Translations under genes and position numbers: made by a program
Part shown: positions 1 through 6,363 of the stretch, in pieces
How the letters are laid out: every line of letters starts with the position of its first letter
How positions within the stretch are numbered: the stretch's first letter is position 1
Notes under the pieces: model-generated
Seen by the model: the letters and a program-made list of their open reading frames with translations, nothing else
Databases searched by the model: none
Told to the model about the DNA's origin: nothing
Assembly: GCA_021824055.1 (NCBI GenBank)
Contig: JAKALV010000020.1
Location: 1 to 22,256, forward strand
Source of the DNA: Acidobacteriota bacterium
GTDB taxonomy: Bacteria; Acidobacteriota; Vicinamibacteria; Vicinamibacterales; SCN-69-37
Direction of reading: 5' to 3'
DNA: 22,256 nt

Positions 1-1
1 G

Positions 2-808
2 TGCGTGGTCTACATGGGATCCGAAGACGTGAGCCGGCAGGCGCTGAATGTGTTTCGGATGCGCGTGCTGGGCGCGACGGTGATCAGCGTCGACGCCGGC
101 ACGCGAACGCTCAAGGACGCGATCAACGAAGCCATGCGCGACTGGGTTACCAACGTGGAGACGACGTCGTACGTGCTGGGCTCGGTGCTTGGGCCGCACC
201 CGTATCCGTTGATGGTGCGCGAGTTCCAGTCGGTGATCGGGCAGGAAGCGCGCGCGCAGATTCTGCGCGATACCGGCCGGCTGCCGGACGTGGCCGTCGC
301 GTGCGTCGGCGGGGGCAGCAATTCGATGGGCTTGTTCGACGCGTTCATCGACGACGCGTCGGTGCGTCTGGTGGGCGTGGAGGCGGGCGGGCGCGCGATC
401 GCGCCCGGCGAGCACGCGGCCCGATTCGCCGGCGGGCGGGACGGCGTGCTGCACGGCACGCGGACGCTGGTGCTGCAGGACGCGCACGGCAACATCCTGC
501 CGACGCACTCGGTGTCGGCCGGCCTCGACTACGCGTCGGTGGGCCCCGAGCATGCGTGGCTGCATTCGATGGGCCGGACCGAATACACCTACGCCGATGA
601 CGCCGCCGCGATTGAGGCGTTTCAGTGGCTCGGCCGGACCGAAGGCATTCTGCCGGCGCTCGAGTCGTCGCACGCGGTCGCGTGGGTGCGGGATTTCATC
701 GCGGCGCGCCGCGAGCCCGCCATCGTGGTGTTGAACCTGTCGGGACGTGGAGACAAAGACGTGGAACAGGTCCGGCGCATGCTCGACGAGAAGGGGCAGC
801 CGTCATGA
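2..808 (+). CDS. trpB: Tryptophan synthase beta subunit, 5' truncated by window edge
   Basis: This is the C-terminal two thirds (268 residues) of the PLP enzyme that condenses indole with serine to give tryptophan in the cytoplasmic alpha2-beta2 complex with TrpA. The visible part carries the TrpB hallmarks in order: YMGSEDVSRQALNVFRM, GPHPYPLMVREFQ, the phosphate-binding loop CVGGGSN, the PALESSHA block with the glutamate facing the PLP ring, and LSGRGDKD near the C-terminus, whose serine contacts the cofactor pyridine. By comparison with E. coli TrpB (397 aa) about 130 N-terminal residues are outside the window, including the Schiff-base lysine. The stop overlaps the trpA start in an ATGA arrangement, so the two are probably translationally coupled. 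The identification is secure; only the 5' end is missing. Confidence 0.97.
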   Translation, partial: CVVYMGSEDVSRQALNVFRMRVLGATVISVDAGTRTLKDAINEAMRDWVTNVETTSYVLGSVLGPHPYPLMVREFQSVIGQEARAQILRDTGRLPDVAVACVGGGSNSMGLFDAFIDDASVRLVGVEAGGRAIAPGEHAARFAGGRDGVLHGTRTLVLQDAHGNILPTHSVSAGLDYASVGPEHAWLHSMGRTEYTYADDAAAIEAFQWLGRTEGILPALESSHAVAWVRDFIAARREPAIVVLNLSGRGDKDVEQVRRMLDEKGQPS

Positions 809-1587
809 GCCGCCTCGCCAGAACGTTTTCCGAGCTGCGCCGGCAGGGCCGCGCGGGGCTGGTGACCTACGTGACGGCCGGTGACCCGACGCCGGCCGTG
901 TCCTGCGATGTGCTGCGCGCGATCGCGGCGGCGGGCGCGGACGTGCTGGAAGTCGGCGTGCCGTTTTCGGATCCGATCGCGGACGGACCCGCGATCCAGC
1001 GCGCGACCGAGCGCGCGCTGGCCGCCGGCGGCAACCTGTCGGTGTCGCTGGACATGATCGCCGCCGTGCGCGCAAAGATCGCGCAGCCCATCGTGCTCTT
1101 CACGTACGTGAACCCGGTGCTGCAGCTGGGCGTCGAGGCGTTTGTCGCGCGCGCGGCGTCCGCCGGCGTGGACGGCGTGCTGCTGCTGGACCTGCCGATC
1201 GAAGAGTCGGCCGAGATGTGCGCGCGCCTGTCCGCGGCCGGGATCGATCAGATCTTTCTGATCAGTCCGACCACGACCGATGCGCGTGTGCGCGCGGCGG
1301 CGGCGCTCGGCCGCGGCTTTCTCTATGTGATCTCGCGTCTCGGCGTCACGGGCGCGCGGGCCCAGGTGGCCGGTACGGCGGCGCCGCTCGTCGCGCGGAT
1401 CCGCGCGATGACCGATCTGCCGATCGCCGTGGGGTTCGGACTGTCACGGCCGGAACATCTGGTTGAAGTGGGCGGCTATGCGGATGCGGCCGTGGTCGGC
1501 AGCGCGCTGGTCACGGTGATTGGCGAGGCGGGCGCCCGCGCCCCCGAACAGGCTGGGGCGTTCGTGCGCTGGTTGCGCGGGGTGTAA
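805..1587 (+). CDS. trpA: Tryptophan synthase alpha subunit
   Basis: The protein has 260 residues, within the usual TrpA size. It cleaves indole-3-glycerol phosphate to indole and glyceraldehyde-3-phosphate and channels indole to TrpB. It is a TIM barrel with the signature LEVGVPFSDPIADGP; the catalytic pair falls at Glu49 and Asp60, the same numbering as in E. coli. Later barrel motifs include FTYVNPVLQLG, DGVLLLDLPIEES, FLISPTTTD, FLYVISRLGVTGAR and the phosphate-binding IAVGFGLSRPEH. The ATG start at 805 overlaps the trpB stop by the ATGA motif and gives a normal N-terminus (MSRLARTFSELR); the longer open frame upstream lies within trpB. The next gene begins two bases after the stop, indicating one operon. 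Confidence 0.97.
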   Translation: MSRLARTFSELRRQGRAGLVTYVTAGDPTPAVSCDVLRAIAAAGADVLEVGVPFSDPIADGPAIQRATERALAAGGNLSVSLDMIAAVRAKIAQPIVLFTYVNPVLQLGVEAFVARAASAGVDGVLLLDLPIEESAEMCARLSAAGIDQIFLISPTTTDARVRAAAALGRGFLYVISRLGVTGARAQVAGTAAPLVARIRAMTDLPIAVGFGLSRPEHLVEVGGYADAAVVGSALVTVIGEAGARAPEQAGAFVRWLRGV

Positions 1588-1589
1588 CG

Positions 1590-1868
1590 GTGGATGGGTT
1601 GATCGGGTTTCGGCAACGCATCGATGAGATCGATGAGCAGCTGGTGGCGCTGCTCAACGCGCGCGCGGAGCAGGCGCAGGCCATCGGCCGGATCAAACAC
1701 GCGTCCGGCGAGGCCGTGTACCAGCCCGCGCGCGAGGCGGAAGTGCTGGCGCACGTCAGACAGGTCAACCAGGGGCCGCTCGATGATGCGGCGATGACGC
1801 GGCTCTTCGAGCGCATCATCGACGAAGCGCGGCGGCTCGAACGGCTGGCCGATGGTTCGGGGCGATAG
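1590..1868 (+). CDS. Stand-alone AroQ-type chorismate mutase
   Basis: This 92-residue all-helical protein should convert chorismate to prephenate, the branch point towards Phe and Tyr. It aligns by eye with the E. coli chorismate mutase domain at a constant offset of three: Arg8, Arg25, Lys36 and Arg48 match the active-site Arg11, Arg28, Lys39 and Arg51. The block IDEIDEQLVALLNARA followed by IGRIKH is typical of the family, and the C-terminal helix is LFERIIDEARRLE. It starts at a GTG two bases after trpA. The size is that of a bare mutase domain with no prephenate dehydratase or dehydrogenase attached. The DAHP synthase gene follows directly; in Bacillus the same two activities are fused, so a non-covalent complex is plausible here (inference). 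Confidence 0.92.
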   Translation: MDGLIGFRQRIDEIDEQLVALLNARAEQAQAIGRIKHASGEAVYQPAREAEVLAHVRQVNQGPLDDAAMTRLFERIIDEARRLERLADGSGR

Positions 1869-1894
1869 AATTGGCGGAGCGAGGCGAGTAGAGC

Positions 1895-2941
1895 ATGGTC
1901 GTCATCATGAAGGAACGGGCCAGCGAGCCACAGATTCAGGCGGTCATCGCCCAGTTGATGGATATGGGCTACGACGTCCATCGCTCCACCGGCGCCAATC
2001 GGATCGTGCTCGGCGCCGTGGGCGGTGGGCACGGCGATCCGCAGATCGTCGAGGTCCAGGACGGCGTGCAGGAAGTGCATCGCATCAGCGTGCCCTACAA
2101 GCTGGCCAGCCGGACGTTCAGGCCGGAGAACACGGTCATCGCGATCGACGACGTGCGGATCGGCGGCGATGAAGTGATCGTGATGGCGGGCCCGTGCTCG
2201 GCCGAGTCGGAGGAGCAGGTCGAGGCGTCGGCGGCCGCGGTCAAGCGCGCGGGCGCCAAAGTCCTTCGCGGCGGCGCCTTCAAGCCGCGCAGCTCGCCGT
2301 ACAGCTTCCAGGGGCTCGGCGAGCCGGGCCTGAGGATGCTGCGCGCGGCGGCGGATCGTCATGGCCTGAAGCTGATCACCGAGGTCATGGAGATCAGCCA
2401 GATCGAGCTCGTCGCGAAGTACGCCCACGTTCTGCAGGTGGGCGCGCGCAACATGCAGAACTACTCGCTGCTGCGCGAGCTGGGCAAGGCCCGCGCGCCG
2501 GTGATGATCAAGCGCGGCATCTCGGCCACGATCGAAGAATGGCTGATGTCGGCCGAGTACGTGCTCGCGGGAGGCAACACGCAGGTGATGCTCTGCGAAC
2601 GCGGCATCCGCACGTTCGAAACCTACACCCGCAACACGTTCGACATTTCCGCCATTCCGGTCGTGCAGCAGTTGAGCCACCTGCCCGTGATCGCGGATCC
2701 GAGCCACGGCACGGGCCGGCGCGACAAGGTGGCGCCGATGGCGCGCGCCGCGGTCGCGGCGGGCGCCGACGGGCTGATCATCGAAGTGCACTGCGACCCG
2801 GATCACGCGAAGTCGGACGGCGCCCAGTCCATGTTCCCGGCGCAGTTCGAACGTCTGATGGCCGAGTTGCGGATCATCGCGCCGGCGATCGGCCGCAGCC
2901 TCTGCGTGGAGCCGGTGGCGCGTCGGGGATGGAATCGATGA
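1895..2941 (+). CDS. aroF: 3-deoxy-7-phosphoheptulonate synthase, type I-beta, with N-terminal regulatory domain
   Basis: This is the first enzyme of the shikimate pathway, joining phosphoenolpyruvate and erythrose-4-phosphate. At 348 residues it is built like Thermotoga maritima DAHPS: a ferredoxin-like (ACT-like) domain at residues 1-70 that binds aromatic amino acid inhibitors in that relative, then a TIM barrel. Barrel motifs are MAGPCSAES, KVLRGGAFKPRSSPYSFQG, QVGARNMQN, KRGISATIEEW, LCERGIRTFE and ADPSHGTGRRD. Metal ligands are expected at Cys101, His271, Glu297 and Asp308, one less than the T. maritima numbering. The ATG at 1895 is preceded by a GAGGCGAG stretch and gives the MVVIMK start seen in the family; Met5 is an alternative. 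Tyr/Phe feedback through the N-terminal domain is likely but inferred. The gene symbol follows common annotation usage. Confidence 0.96.
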   Translation: MVVIMKERASEPQIQAVIAQLMDMGYDVHRSTGANRIVLGAVGGGHGDPQIVEVQDGVQEVHRISVPYKLASRTFRPENTVIAIDDVRIGGDEVIVMAGPCSAESEEQVEASAAAVKRAGAKVLRGGAFKPRSSPYSFQGLGEPGLRMLRAAADRHGLKLITEVMEISQIELVAKYAHVLQVGARNMQNYSLLRELGKARAPVMIKRGISATIEEWLMSAEYVLAGGNTQVMLCERGIRTFETYTRNTFDISAIPVVQQLSHLPVIADPSHGTGRRDKVAPMARAAVAAGADGLIIEVHCDPDHAKSDGAQSMFPAQFERLMAELRIIAPAIGRSLCVEPVARRGWNR

Positions 2942-2942
2942 C

Positions 2943-3019
2943 AAGGCAGAAGGCAAAAGGCAGAAGGCAGAAACAAAGTTAGAAGGCGGAAACAAAGTTA
3001 GAAGGAAGAAACAAAGTGG
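2943..3019. repeat. Purine-rich minisatellite between aroF and tyrA
   Basis: Two nested arrays are seen. Positions 2943-2970 hold four 7-bp units AAGGCAG/AAGGCAA. Positions 2963-3019 hold three 19-bp units: GAAGGCAGAAACAAAGTTA, GAAGGCGGAAACAAAGTTA and GAAGGAAGAAACAAAGTGG. The third unit contains the tyrA GTG start codon (3016-3018) and the purine-rich stretch that would act as its ribosome binding site. The composition differs sharply from the GC-rich genes on either side. Confidence 0.9.
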
Positions 3020-3849
3020 AAAACGCGTTCGCCCGGATCGGTGTCGTCGGCGTCGGGTTGATCGGCGGATCGGTGGCGCGCGCCGCGCGCGCGGCCGATC
3101 GCGACGTGACGATCGTGGGGCTCGACGTTGATGGCGTCGCGCGCGTCGCAGAGGCGGCCGGCGTGATCGATGTGGCCGGGGACCTGGACGCCATCGTCGC
3201 GTGCGACCTCATCGTGCTGGCGGCGCCCGTGTCGGCCAATCTCGCGTGGCTGGATCGCCTGGCGGCCACTGCCACGCATGCGCTGGTCACCGATGTCGGC
3301 GGCACCAAGCGCCAGATGAGCGCGAAGGCCGTAGAACTGGACGGCAGGGTGGCGTTTATCGGCGGCCATCCGATGGCGGGGAGCGAGCGCAGCGGATTTG
3401 CCGCCGCCGAGGCGGGGCTGTTCACGGGGCGCCGGTGGTTTGTTGTGCCGCCGCCGAACAGCGCAGCCGGCCACATCGCGCGTCTCAAGCCGTGGATCAG
3501 CAAGTTGGGCGCGGTGCCGTCCGTCGTTGATGCCGACACGCATGACCGCGTGATGGCCATGGTCAGTGCCTTGCCGCAGGTCACCGCCAGCGCGCTGATG
3601 GCGGTCGTCGGCGACCGGGTCGGTCTCGAGGGCCTGGAAATGTCGGGGCCCGGCCTGCGCGATACGACGCGCCTCGCGGCATCGGCGGCCACCTGGATGG
3701 TTGATGGGCTCGCGCACAACTCGCGCGAAGTGGCCGATGCCATTGACTCGCTGATCACGGAATTGCGGATCGTGCGCGATCAGCTCGATACGCCGGAGCG
3801 CGCCGCGGAATTGTTTGCGCGCGCGCAGGCCTGGCGGCGCGCGTTGTAG
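3016..3849 (+). CDS. tyrA: Prephenate (or arogenate) dehydrogenase
   Basis: This 277-residue protein oxidatively decarboxylates prephenate or arogenate in the tyrosine branch. The Rossmann fold begins with IGVVGVGLIGGS (Gly12, Gly14, Gly17), and Asp37 at the end of the second strand favours NAD over NADP. The catalytic-domain motif GGHPMAGSERSG places the catalytic His at 118; GPGLRDTTRLAAS (211-223) supplies the substrate-binding arginines. The usual helix motif around SHLPH reads SALPQ (184-188) here, so the histidine seen at this point in some prephenate-specific enzymes is a glutamine and substrate preference is open. No ACT domain follows. The start is a GTG inside the upstream minisatellite with AAGGAAG as likely Shine-Dalgarno; the TAG stop lies inside the downstream palindrome. 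Confidence 0.93.
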   Translation: MENAFARIGVVGVGLIGGSVARAARAADRDVTIVGLDVDGVARVAEAAGVIDVAGDLDAIVACDLIVLAAPVSANLAWLDRLAATATHALVTDVGGTKRQMSAKAVELDGRVAFIGGHPMAGSERSGFAAAEAGLFTGRRWFVVPPPNSAAGHIARLKPWISKLGAVPSVVDADTHDRVMAMVSALPQVTASALMAVVGDRVGLEGLEMSGPGLRDTTRLAASAATWMVDGLAHNSREVADAIDSLITELRIVRDQLDTPERAAELFARAQAWRRAL

Positions 3850-3900
3850 GGCCAAGCTTTAGCTTGGCCGGAGAAGGCCGAGCTGAAGCTCGGCCCTACA
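3845..3900. repeat. Inverted pair of palindromic REP-like elements
   Basis: Two 25-bp copies (3845-3869 and 3876-3900) face each other across a 6-bp spacer. Each is itself a palindrome: copy 1 has GGCCAAGCT / AGCTTGGCC and copy 2 GGCCGAGCT / AGCTCGGCC, each a perfect 9-bp stem with a 2-base centre. The copies differ at three positions; two of these form an A-T to G-C exchange that keeps the short stem paired. The outer ends read TGTAGGGCC and GGCCCTACA. The tyrA stop codon (TAG, 3847-3849) lies within copy 1. It may act as a 3' hairpin on the operon transcript, but there is no T-run typical of an intrinsic terminator. Confidence 0.85.
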
Positions 3901-4097
3901 CTGCTGTAGCCGCCAGTCCAAGCTTCAGGGTTCAACGTCCAAGGTCACTTGTTGTCCGCAGGTCCTGCTGGTCCTTCGTCCGATGGGCACACGCACGTGA
4001 ACCGAGGACCCGGGACCGACAGGACCCGAGGACGACGAGTGCCGTTGGACCGTGGACCTTGAACTGTGGACGACACGACACCGAACTGAATACTGCT
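3901..4097. repeat. Low-complexity spacer with imperfect inverted repeat
   Basis: This is the rest of the 248-bp gene-free stretch. It is built from GGTCC/GGACC and TTCAACG/TTGAAC words. The left half (GTTCAACGTCC, 3930-3940; GGTCCTGCTGGTCC, 3961-3974) is the approximate reverse complement of the right half (GGACCGACAGGACC, 4013-4026; GGACCTTGAAC, 4054-4064), matching 10 of 11 and 12 of 14 bases in these blocks. No convincing coding frame, RNA gene or promoter was recognised. A plus-strand open frame crosses the region but has no family features and overlaps the better-supported minus-strand gene. Confidence 0.6.
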
Positions 4098-4541
4098 CTA
4101 CCGCGCGATCTCGGCGTCGCGCACCCGCACGGTGACGGTGCCGGATCCGACAGCCTTCTTGCCCTGCCTCAACGTCAGCCGCACATCGTACTGGCCGGGC
4201 AGTTCAAACTTGTGCTCGCTCGTATACCGGCGGCGGATTCGACTCTTGCCGGCCTCGTATGGGTCGCAGTCATCCTGCGCCTCCGACGTGGTGTCGTCGT
4301 CCCACGTCCACTCCACCTTGGCGCAGTAGAAGTCCTGGTAGTCGTCGGCCCCACCCGTGAGTTCGGCGGTGACGACGATGCGGGCCGGGGCGAACGCCAC
4401 GGCGGGATTGGCGCGAAGCACGATGGAGGGGCGTCCCTTGCCCTGGTGGGCTTGCAGCACGCCGGCCATCGCCAGGATGATAACCAGCAGGATGAGGGGG
4501 CGCACTCGGCGGTGGGTTATCATGATCGGTCTATTTTCCAT
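4098..4541 (-). CDS. Small secreted protein with a PKD/Ig-like fold
   Basis: This 147-residue protein has a positively charged N-terminus (HRRVR), a hydrophobic run LILLVIILAMAGVLQA and a probable signal peptidase site after LQA near residue 31, so it is probably exported. The mature part looks like a single PKD or similar Ig-like beta-sandwich: ARIVVTAEL, then the VEWTWDDD turn that resembles the PKD WDFGDG motif, then HKFELPGQYDVRLTLRQGKKA and a closing strand TVTVRV. Cys73 and Cys92 could form a disulfide. The frame also has an ATG at codon 7 (4523) that would give a more usual signal peptide; neither start has a clear ribosome binding site. The gene diverges from pepA with only about 31 bp between starts. 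Function is unknown; a carbohydrate- or protein-binding role is the general expectation. Confidence 0.72.
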   Translation of the reverse strand: MENRPIMITHRRVRPLILLVIILAMAGVLQAHQGKGRPSIVLRANPAVAFAPARIVVTAELTGGADDYQDFYCAKVEWTWDDDTTSEAQDDCDPYEAGKSRIRRRYTSEHKFELPGQYDVRLTLRQGKKAVGSGTVTVRVRDAEIAR

Positions 4542-4572
4542 GCGAATAGCCGCAGTGTAGCAGAGGCGTTTG

Positions 4573-6084
4573 ATGGCGATGCAGGTTCCGAAATTTGACG
4601 GGGTAGTGATCGAAGCCGCAGATGTCGCGGTGGATATGCTGTTCGTGCCCGTGTTTCAGGATGAGGGCGACGAGCCGCTGCATGCGATCCCAGGGTTGCG
4701 GGAGGCCTCGGCGGGCTGGATTGCCCAGGTGCGGGCGTCCGGCGAGTTCCGGGCGAAGGCCTACGAGTTCTTTATCGTGCCGGTCCGCGGAAGCTGGAAG
4801 GCAAAGCGCGTGGCGCTGGTTGGGGCCGGCCTGCGTGCCGAGCTCACGGCGGAACGGATCCGCCTGATCGCGGCGTCGTGCGGGTACACGGCGCGGCTGC
4901 GCGCGGTGTCGAGCGCGGCCGTGCTGATTCGCGGAGGGCTCGATCCGGTGTCCACTGCCGCGATCATGGCGGATGGACTTTCGGCGGCCGAATTTGACTC
5001 CGGCACATACAAGGCCGACCAGACCGTTGAAGGACGGTATCCCGCGGAGCTGGTCGTGGTCGCGCCCGGCGCCAACCTGGCGGCCGTGCGGGCGGCGGTG
5101 GCTCGCGGCCGCCTGATCGGTGACGCCGCCAATCAGGCCAGAGCGCTGGCCAACGAACCCGCGAACGTCCTCACGCCGAGGGAGTTTGCCGCGCGAGTGG
5201 CCGCGATGGGCACCGCGGCTGGTGTCGGCGTGGATGTGCTCGACGAAACGCGTCTGCGTGAGTTGAAGATGGGGCTGTTGCTGGGCGTGGCGCAGGGCAG
5301 CGCCGAGCCGCCGCGTCTCGTGGTGCTCAGGTACGAGCCCAAAGGGGCAACCGGCGGACCGGTGATCGGCCTGGTCGGCAAGGGCGTGACCTTCGACACG
5401 GGCGGTATTTCGATCAAGCCCGCGGAGGGCATGGATCGCATGAAGGACGATATGGCCGGCGGCGCGGCCGTAGCGGCGGCCATCTGCGCGATCGCCCGGC
5501 TCGGCGGTCCGCATCGCGTGATCGGCGTGATTCCCATGGTCGAAAACATGCCCGGCGGCAAGGCCCTCAGGCCCGGCGATGTGCTCACCGCCGCCAGCGG
5601 CACGACGGTGGAGATCACCAACACGGACGCAGAAGGCCGCTTGATCCTGGCCGACGCGCTTTGGTACGCGCAGCAACTGGGCGCCACGCACTTGCTCGAT
5701 GTGGCGACGCTCACCGGCGCCTGCATCGTCGCGCTTGGGAAGACCGCGTCCGGCTTGCTCGGCGCCCCGGATGCGTGGGTCGAGACGATTCGTACGGTGG
5801 CCGCGCGCGCCGGCGATCGCGTGTGGCCGCTGCCGCTTTACTCGGAGTACCGCGAGCAGCTCAAGAGCGAGATCGCTGATCTGATCAACGCGGCCTCCGG
5901 CCGCGGCGCGGGCACCATCACCGCCGCGTGGTTTCTCCGCGAGTTCGTCAAGGAGCGCCCGTGGGCGCATCTGGACATTGCCGGCACCGCGTGGTCGGAA
6001 GAGCGCAAGGCGTGCCAGCCGAAAGGCGCCACCGGCGCGGCGGTGCGGACGCTTATTGATCTTGGGATGACGGCGGGCGCGTAG
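4573..6084 (+). CDS. pepA: Leucyl (cytosol) aminopeptidase, M17 family
   Basis: This 503-residue peptidase removes N-terminal amino acids, notably leucine, in peptide turnover; the family acts as a cytoplasmic hexamer with two metal ions. The length equals E. coli PepA and the active-site residues fall at the same numbers: Lys270, Asp275, Lys282, Asp293, Asp352, Glu354 and Arg356, within GLVGKGVTFDTGG, KDDMAGGAAV and the family signature NTDAEGRL. The N-terminal domain (about 1-170) is less conserved, as expected. The ATG at 4573 has AGAGG six bases upstream; an in-frame TTG lies just before it and a further ATG two codons after. The 3' end overlaps the convergent small membrane-protein gene by 32 bp. 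Some PepA proteins also bind DNA, but nothing here tests that. Confidence 0.97.
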   Translation: MAMQVPKFDGVVIEAADVAVDMLFVPVFQDEGDEPLHAIPGLREASAGWIAQVRASGEFRAKAYEFFIVPVRGSWKAKRVALVGAGLRAELTAERIRLIAASCGYTARLRAVSSAAVLIRGGLDPVSTAAIMADGLSAAEFDSGTYKADQTVEGRYPAELVVVAPGANLAAVRAAVARGRLIGDAANQARALANEPANVLTPREFAARVAAMGTAAGVGVDVLDETRLRELKMGLLLGVAQGSAEPPRLVVLRYEPKGATGGPVIGLVGKGVTFDTGGISIKPAEGMDRMKDDMAGGAAVAAAICAIARLGGPHRVIGVIPMVENMPGGKALRPGDVLTAASGTTVEITNTDAEGRLILADALWYAQQLGATHLLDVATLTGACIVALGKTASGLLGAPDAWVETIRTVAARAGDRVWPLPLYSEYREQLKSEIADLINAASGRGAGTITAAWFLREFVKERPWAHLDIAGTAWSEERKACQPKGATGAAVRTLIDLGMTAGA

Positions 6085-6358
6085 GCGAGTCCGGGCCGAG
6101 CGGCACCGGGCCCAATGACGGCGGCGCGTCGTGCTCGTACGTGCGCCGCCACTTTCTCCAGAGAATCCAGATCGCGGCCAGAGTCGTTCCGGAGACGAGC
6201 GCCGCCAGCACGAGCGCGCCCGTCAATCCGAAGGATCCGACGATCACGTCCTTGAGCGTTTCGCGCTCTTGAGGCCGATCGATCTGCACCATGAACGGAT
6301 GGAGCGGCGCCGGCTGTGGCGCCGGCGCTTCCGATGGCTTGGACTGCGGCGCCTGCAT
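6053..6358 (-). CDS. Small single-pass membrane protein of unknown function
   Basis: The predicted protein has 101 residues: a Pro/Ala-rich N-terminus (1-25), one strong hydrophobic segment at about 43-67 (FGLTGALVLAALVSGTTLAAIWILW), a basic stop RKWRR, and a Pro/Ser-rich tail. The basic cluster after the segment suggests the C-terminus is cytoplasmic. It starts 5 bp after the amidase stop, so it would be the last gene of the RNase J-ftsK-amidase run. No strong ribosome binding site is visible and no family is recognised. The last 32 bases run into the convergent pepA 3' end. Gene status rests on the transmembrane pattern and operon position, so it is moderately supported. Confidence 0.6.
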   Translation of the reverse strand: MQAPQSKPSEAPAPQPAPLHPFMVQIDRPQERETLKDVIVGSFGLTGALVLAALVSGTTLAAIWILWRKWRRTYEHDAPPSLGPVPLGPDSPTRPPSSQDQ

Positions 6359-6363
6359 CGGCG

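Noticed and set aside
1511..2995. 494-residue minus-strand open frame opposite the mutase and DAHP synthase
   Set aside because: Arg/His/Asp-rich shadow of strongly supported plus-strand genes; its beginning is only the minisatellite read backwards.
2943..3019. Tandem repeats as a CRISPR array
   Set aside because: Units are directly adjacent, 7 and 19 bp, with no spacers and no cas genes nearby.
3850..3869. Palindrome after tyrA as an intrinsic terminator
   Set aside because: The stem is good but no T-run follows, and a second inverted copy points to a repeat element; a terminator role is unproven.
3864..4598. 244-residue plus-strand open frame across the spacer and the PKD-like gene
   Set aside because: No family features; it runs through repeats and opposes a frame with a signal peptide and a beta-sandwich pattern.
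4531..5970. 479-residue minus-strand open frame inside pepA
   Set aside because: Antisense shadow of pepA, whose active-site residues all match E. coli.
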